A stretch of 17,319 bases of DNA, taken from assembly GCA_002084385.1 (NCBI GenBank), contig NBLS01000044.1:1-17319 (forward strand). The letters are read 5' to 3'. The position numbers were made by a program, and so were the translations under genes. This stretch comes from Desulfobacteraceae bacterium 4572_19 (GTDB lineage: Bacteria > Desulfobacterota > Desulfobacteria > Desulfobacterales > NBLS01). The notes under the pieces are model-generated. The model was not told the origin of the DNA. It saw nothing but the letters and a program-made list of their open reading frames with translations, and searched no databases. Shown here piece after piece: positions 13,671 to 17,319 of this stretch; the stretch's first letter is position 1, and every line of letters starts with the position of its first letter.

Positions 13671-14738
13671 ATGAAGCCTTTTCTTGAATTTGAAGGCAAA
13701 AACGTAAATAAGGCTGTAAAGACAGCTTGTAGTGAATTAAATATAGATAAAAAAGATCTTGAATATGATGTTTTATCCTCTGGATCCTCGGGTATATTTG
13801 GGCTTGTGCGTATAAAAAACGCAAAAATTCGTGTAAAACTTTCGAAAGCCCAGGAGAATACTATTAAAGCAAGTGAAAAAATAGATGTCTTCTCATCTGA
13901 AGGCGTTTCCTCCCTTGTGGATGAAGCTTTTGGGGATACAGGTTCCAAATCAAATAATTTTAAATCATCTAACAACAAACCAATTGCCAAGAACTCTTTT
14001 ACAGGCAAACCGGATGGTAATAAATATTTTGGGAAAGGTACTACTTCATCAAATATCACTGAAAACACAGCAACTGAGCGACCTGAATTCCCACGATCTT
14101 TTATGCACAAAGAACCAGTATCGGATGAGATAGAAGCTCTTGGATTAGAAGTACTTCGTAAAATAACTGATTTAATCACAGATGATGCTGTAATTACTGT
14201 AAAAAATGATATTGGAAGACTCTCTTTTAATATTGAAGGCGGTAAATCGGCAATGCTGATAGGCAGACGTGGTCAAACACTTGAAGCTCTTCAGTACCTT
14301 GTGGATAAAATTGTAAATAAACAGAGTGATTACCGAATTCGTGTACAAATTGATGTTGAAGGCTATCTTGATACAAGACGAGACAATTTAAAAAGTCTTG
14401 CACGCAAACTTGCTGAAAAAGCAAAATACACTGGAAAGTCCACTACAATAGGTCAGATGAATGCACATGATAGAAGGATTGTGCATCTCACCTTAAAAGA
14501 CGATAAAGGCATAAGAACCCAAAGTATGGGTGATGGATATTACAGACGGCTTGTTATTTTCCCCAGAAAAAGTCAATACAGAAATAAAAAACAAGCTCAA
14601 CCGTATCGTCCTTATTCACAAAGAACAACCCCCCAGCATCATTCCACTCAACCAGCTACAAATATGGTGGAAAATCTGAATGAAAGTTCGGTGGAAATAC
14701 CAGTGGAAATACCGGTGGAAACGAAGATGGAAGCATAA
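13671..14738 (+). CDS. khpB: RNA-binding protein KhpB (Jag)
   Basis: A 355-residue cytosolic RNA-binding protein usually paired with YidC and implicated in RNA regulation and cell division in other bacteria. Jag-N domain at residues 1-58 (FLEFEGKNVNKAVKTACSEL...SGSSGIFGLVRIKNAKIRV); S/N/K-rich linker to about 140; KH domain with the GRRG loop at 198-201 (MLIGRRGQTLEALQYLVDKI); R3H domain with Arg268-x3-His272 (NAHDRRIVHLTL) and GYYRRLVIFP. The tail after 305 is Q/P/T-rich and ends in tandem VEIP repeats. GGAGG lies 6 bases before the ATG, and 12 bases separate it from yidC. The frame is fully intact, unlike both neighbours. Confidence 0.94.
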   Translation: MKPFLEFEGKNVNKAVKTACSELNIDKKDLEYDVLSSGSSGIFGLVRIKNAKIRVKLSKAQENTIKASEKIDVFSSEGVSSLVDEAFGDTGSKSNNFKSSNNKPIAKNSFTGKPDGNKYFGKGTTSSNITENTATERPEFPRSFMHKEPVSDEIEALGLEVLRKITDLITDDAVITVKNDIGRLSFNIEGGKSAMLIGRRGQTLEALQYLVDKIVNKQSDYRIRVQIDVEGYLDTRRDNLKSLARKLAEKAKYTGKSTTIGQMNAHDRRIVHLTLKDDKGIRTQSMGDGYYRRLVIFPRKSQYRNKKQAQPYRPYSQRTTPQHHSTQPATNMVENLNESSVEIPVEIPVETKMEA

Positions 14739-14745
14739 GACAAAA

Positions 14746-15210
14746 ATGGAAAACCTTTCGACAATTGCAGCCATTGCAACTCCACAAGGTACGGGAGGAA
14801 TTGGAATTATTAGAATTTCCGGACCGGAGGCTGTAACTCTATCAGCATCTGTGTTTCGACGAGGCTGTAAAAAACATGATAATATTACACAAGATAAAAG
14901 GACTTTAAATGGTAAAAATTTAAGTTTACCGTATCAATCACATAAATTATATCATGGATACATCTTCGACCCTGAAACAAACAGGGATATTGATGAAGTG
15001 CTTTTTGTTATAATGAAAAAGCCAAATTCATATACAAGAGAGGATGTGGTTGAAATTCAAGCCCATTCTGGTCCCTTTGTTCTACGGGTTATTCTTGAAA
15101 TTCTAATCCAAAAGGGCGTTCAACTTGCAGGACCTGGTGAATTTACAAAACGTGCCTTTCTAAATGGAAGGTTATTTCAAATTTTCGAAAAATTCTTCTT
15201 GACCTTTTAA
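14746..15210 (+). pseudogene. mnmE: tRNA modification GTPase MnmE, N-terminal part (frameshifted gene)
   Basis: MnmE with MnmG adds the (carboxymethyl)aminomethyl group to wobble uridine 34 of certain tRNAs. ATG 14746 begins MENLSTIAAIATPQGTGGIGIIRISGPEA, the formyl-tetrahydrofolate-binding N-domain. KPNSYTREDVVEIQAHSGP and GPGEFTKRAFLNGR follow. Directly after NGR (about 15170) the expected IDLTQAEAVxDxI segment is absent, and the frame ends at 15210. About 30 residues of the helical domain appear deleted, with a frameshift. Starts before 14746 lie inside khpB and add non-family sequence. Confidence 0.88.
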
Positions 15211-16172
15211 CAAAAATTGAAGCAGGCATAGATTTTCCAGATGAAGCAGGGGATATAATTGATTACAAGGTTACGGCTGAAATAATAAATAACGATATAA
15301 TATTACCATTGAAAAATCTTGTCCTCCATTATGATAATGCCCATTTCCTGCGTGATGGAATTAAACTTGCGATAATAGGTGCACCAAATGTAGGAAAATC
15401 AAGTTTAATGAACCAGCTTATCGAACAGGAGAGATCAATTGTTACATCTATACCCGGAACCACAAGGGATTTTGTAGAAGATTGCCTTAATCTCAACGGA
15501 GTACCTTTTGTAATAACCGATACTGCCGGAATACATGATTCCAGTGATCCGGTTGAAATTATTGGAATACAAAAAACCCTTGAGAAAATAGAAGAAGCCA
15601 ATATTATTTTATTAGTCAAGGATATTTCAACTCCACATAAATTAGAAAATTCCGTCTTAAAAAAATCCATCATAGATAATTGCAAAGAAAAAAAAATTAT
15701 TACTGTATATAACAAGATTGATATTATTAACCCATCTGATAATGGTAAAAGCAAAAATAATAAGAGCTCAAATAGTAGAACTAAAGATGGTAATACCAAA
15801 GATAGTGAAATAGGCATAAAATTAAATTATTTAACAAAAGATAAATATGCCGTAGCAATCTCCGCATTAAGCGGTCAGGGTATTTTGAATCTAAAAAAAA
15901 AGATCGTCTCAATTTGTCTTGGAGACAACGGTTTAGATAATCTTAAAGATGCTCAAAGTTCCATACTGCCGAATTTACGACATAAAATATTAATTGAACA
16001 GGCAATATCGGCTGCCGATACGGCTTATCAAGGATTTAATTGCGAATTATCCCTTGAATTAATTGCAATAGATATTTCAGAATCTTTACAACTTCTAAAT
16101 GATGTATCGGGTATCTCTTCCCAACCGGATATTTTAGATAGTATTTTTAAAAACTTTTGTATTGGAAAATAA
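15171..16172 (+). pseudogene. mnmE: tRNA modification GTPase MnmE, GTPase and C-terminal part
   Basis: After the break, family sequence resumes as VISNFRKILLDLLTKIEAGIDFPDE in another frame and stays open to the end. GTPase motifs: G1 GAPNVGKSS (about 15379-15405), G2 TTRD, G3 DTAG, G4 NKID, then a low-complexity N/S/K-rich insertion of about 25 residues and the SALSGQGI stretch. The protein ends at FCIGK, the invariant MnmE C-terminus with its cysteine. All GTPase residues are present, so the only defect visible is the internal deletion around 15170. No ribosome site supports independent translation of this part. Confidence 0.88.
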
Positions 16173-16180
16173 CAAAAACT

Positions 16181-16256
16181 TACCATGGCGGATAATCCGC
16201 CACAACGAAAAAATGACAGTCTTTATAATACAGCTTTTCTATGGACTTTCATATAA
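16181..16256 (+). repeat. A repeat, copy A4, with perfect 15-bp palindrome
   Basis: GGCGGATAATCCGCC at 16187-16201 is a perfect palindrome around a central A. It is followed by CACAACGAAAAAATGACAGTC, TTTATAATACAGC and CTATGGACTTTCATATAA. It lies just after the mnmE stop and is the best match to the consensus. Confidence 0.9.
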
Positions 16257-16260
16257 TTTT

Positions 16261-16336
16261 CATGACGAATGATATGTCACAACAAAAAATGAAAGTCTTT
16301 ATAATCTGGCTTTTTTTATAAACTTTCATATAAAAT
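16261..16336 (+). repeat. A repeat, copy A5, in tandem with A4
   Basis: CATGACGAATGATATGTCACAACAAAAAATGAAAGTCTTTATAATCTGGC, then TATAAACTTTCATATAAAATT. The palindrome is diverged (TGACGAATGATATGTCA). Tandem pairs in the same orientation occur here and at A1/A2. It ends at the ribosome site of the following gene (AAGGA at 16341). Confidence 0.85.
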
Positions 16337-16351
16337 TACTAAGGAATTATT

Positions 16352-17020
16352 ATGGAAATAAATTTCACACCTTATTTTACAAGATATGAAGCACTATCAC
16401 AAAAAGTTGATCAAGCATTTAATCAAGTAAAAAATGAACACAAAGAGTGTGTAAAATGTGTTCAGGGATGTTCAGACTGCTGTCATGCTCTTTTTGACCT
16501 TACGCTTATAGAAGCTATCTATATCAATCATAAGTTTAATCAAAACTGTGAAGGATTGGAAAAACTCAAAATTCTTGATGCCGCCAATATGGCAGACAGG
16601 AAAATTCACCGACTTAAAAAAGCTGCTTATGCAGAATTTAAGAAAGATAAAAATGAAGTAAAAGTTCTTGGGAAAATGGCTCAAGAGAGAGTGAGATGTC
16701 CATTTTTAAATGAAAAAGACATGTGTGCCATGTATGAAGACAGACCTCTTACATGTCGCTTGTACGGAATCCCTACTTCAAGCGGTGGTATCAGCCATAC
16801 TTGCGGTAAAACCGGTTTTACCCAAGGAGATAAATACCCTACGGTTAATATGGATATTCTTTACAAGCAAATGTACATTATCTCTGAAGAACTTGTGCAA
16901 GATATTAAATCCAAACACACCAAAATGGCAGATATGATTGTACCTTTATCCATGGCAATTCTTGTTGAATATTCAAGCGAATATATGGGCATTGATAATA
17001 ATAATGACAATAAAAAATAG
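16352..17020 (+). CDS. YkgJ-family cysteine-cluster protein
   Basis: A 222-residue protein with the YkgJ/CxxCxxCC signature. Near the N-terminus, Cys33, Cys36, Cys40, Cys43 and Cys44 (CVKCVQGCSDCC) are followed by FDLTLIEA. A second group, Cys116, Cys125 and Cys135 (CPFLNEKDMCAMYEDRPLTC), is followed by RLYGIP and Cys151. The cysteines probably bind zinc or an iron-sulphur cluster; the biochemical role is not established for the family. No signal peptide or membrane segment, so cytosolic. AAGGA precedes the ATG at a normal distance. The next gene starts 12 bases after the stop, so the two probably form an operon. Confidence 0.9.
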   Translation: MEINFTPYFTRYEALSQKVDQAFNQVKNEHKECVKCVQGCSDCCHALFDLTLIEAIYINHKFNQNCEGLEKLKILDAANMADRKIHRLKKAAYAEFKKDKNEVKVLGKMAQERVRCPFLNEKDMCAMYEDRPLTCRLYGIPTSSGGISHTCGKTGFTQGDKYPTVNMDILYKQMYIISEELVQDIKSKHTKMADMIVPLSMAILVEYSSEYMGIDNNNDNKK

Positions 17021-17032
17021 AAAGTGATAATA

Positions 17033-17319
17033 ATGGAAACCTTTACTTCTGAAGAGATTGAAAATAAAAAAAAAGCCATATTTAATGCGATGGGTTCCCG
17101 TGGACAGAAAAAAATAAAAAAATCCGGCTATGAAAAGTGGAATCCATTTGAAGAACCCAAACACCCAATTGATATTAGAAAAGATAAAACTAAAAGAACA
17201 AGTCAGGTACTTATAAGAGATTTCCTTCAAAGCACCAACCATGAAGAGTATAGCAATCAATTTGGACAAGGTGCTTTAGAAATGTGCCTCGGCATTATAA
17301 ATGAAGAGGAAAAATTTAC
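17033..17319 (+). CDS. Hypothetical protein, 5' part (runs off the window)
   Basis: Open from ATG 17033 to the window edge (95 codons). The protein is hydrophilic and basic at first: METFTSEEIENKKKAIFNAM, then SRGQKKIKKSGYEKWNPFEEP, IDIRKDKTKRTSQVLIRDFL and GALEMCLGIINEEEKF. I do not recognise an assigned domain. The pattern (short helical start, WxPFxEPxxPIDIR, TSQxLIRxFL) looks like a conserved uncharacterised protein rather than a chance frame, and close spacing after the YkgJ-like gene suggests a shared transcript. No signal peptide. Function unknown. Confidence 0.72.
   Translation, partial: METFTSEEIENKKKAIFNAMGSRGQKKIKKSGYEKWNPFEEPKHPIDIRKDKTKRTSQVLIRDFLQSTNHEEYSNQFGQGALEMCLGIINEEEKF

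Noticed and set aside
13631..14179. Minus-strand frame of 182 codons opposite khpB
   Set aside because: khpB has clear domains and a ribosome site; the opposite frame has none.

Overview
The window is AT-rich bacterial chromosome. Gene content points to a low-GC member of the Desulfobacterota (Desulfobacterales-like). The pointers are a six-gene rpmH-rnpA-yidD-yidC-khpB(jag)-mnmE block, a B12-type radical SAM/DUF2344 fusion next to ribonuclease G, a large DUF349 repeat protein, and a YkgJ-type cysteine-cluster protein followed by a short hypothetical gene. The lineage is inferred from how the proteins look, not from a search.

Layout. 1-92: the tail of an upstream gene, possibly a PLP aminotransferase. 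156-1103: cbiB (cobalamin side-chain attachment). 1272-1742: a RelE/ParE-type toxin-antitoxin pair rearranged by two tandem duplications and an internal toxin deletion. 1842-2853: remains of asnS with two internal deletions. 5839-3022 (minus strand): a HEAT-like/coiled-coil/DUF349 protein, apparently one gene split by a frameshift. 5840-6360: 521 bases without a gene, filled with inverted repeats. 6361-10780: radical SAM fusion and rng. 10980-16172: rpmH, rnpA, a truncated yidD, a broken yidC, an intact khpB and a broken mnmE. 16352 to the end: ykgJ-like gene and the start of a conserved-looking hypothetical gene.

The intact genes serve cobalamin synthesis, RNA processing (rng, rnpA, khpB), the ribosome (rpmH) and metal or redox chemistry. 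The rpmH-mnmE block normally couples the ribosome, RNase P, membrane insertion and tRNA modification. Here it is split up by non-coding repeats.

Two things stand out. First, a dense family of modular palindromic non-coding repeats (called A, B and C here) occupies most intergenic gaps, in a recurring A-B(-C) order, and one composite ends yidD. Second, asnS, yidC, mnmE, parE and the DUF349 gene carry internal deletions or frameshifts while neighbouring genes are intact. Because normally essential genes are among those hit, assembly or amplification error competes seriously with real decay. I saw no rRNA, tRNA, CRISPR array, transposase gene or phage gene.
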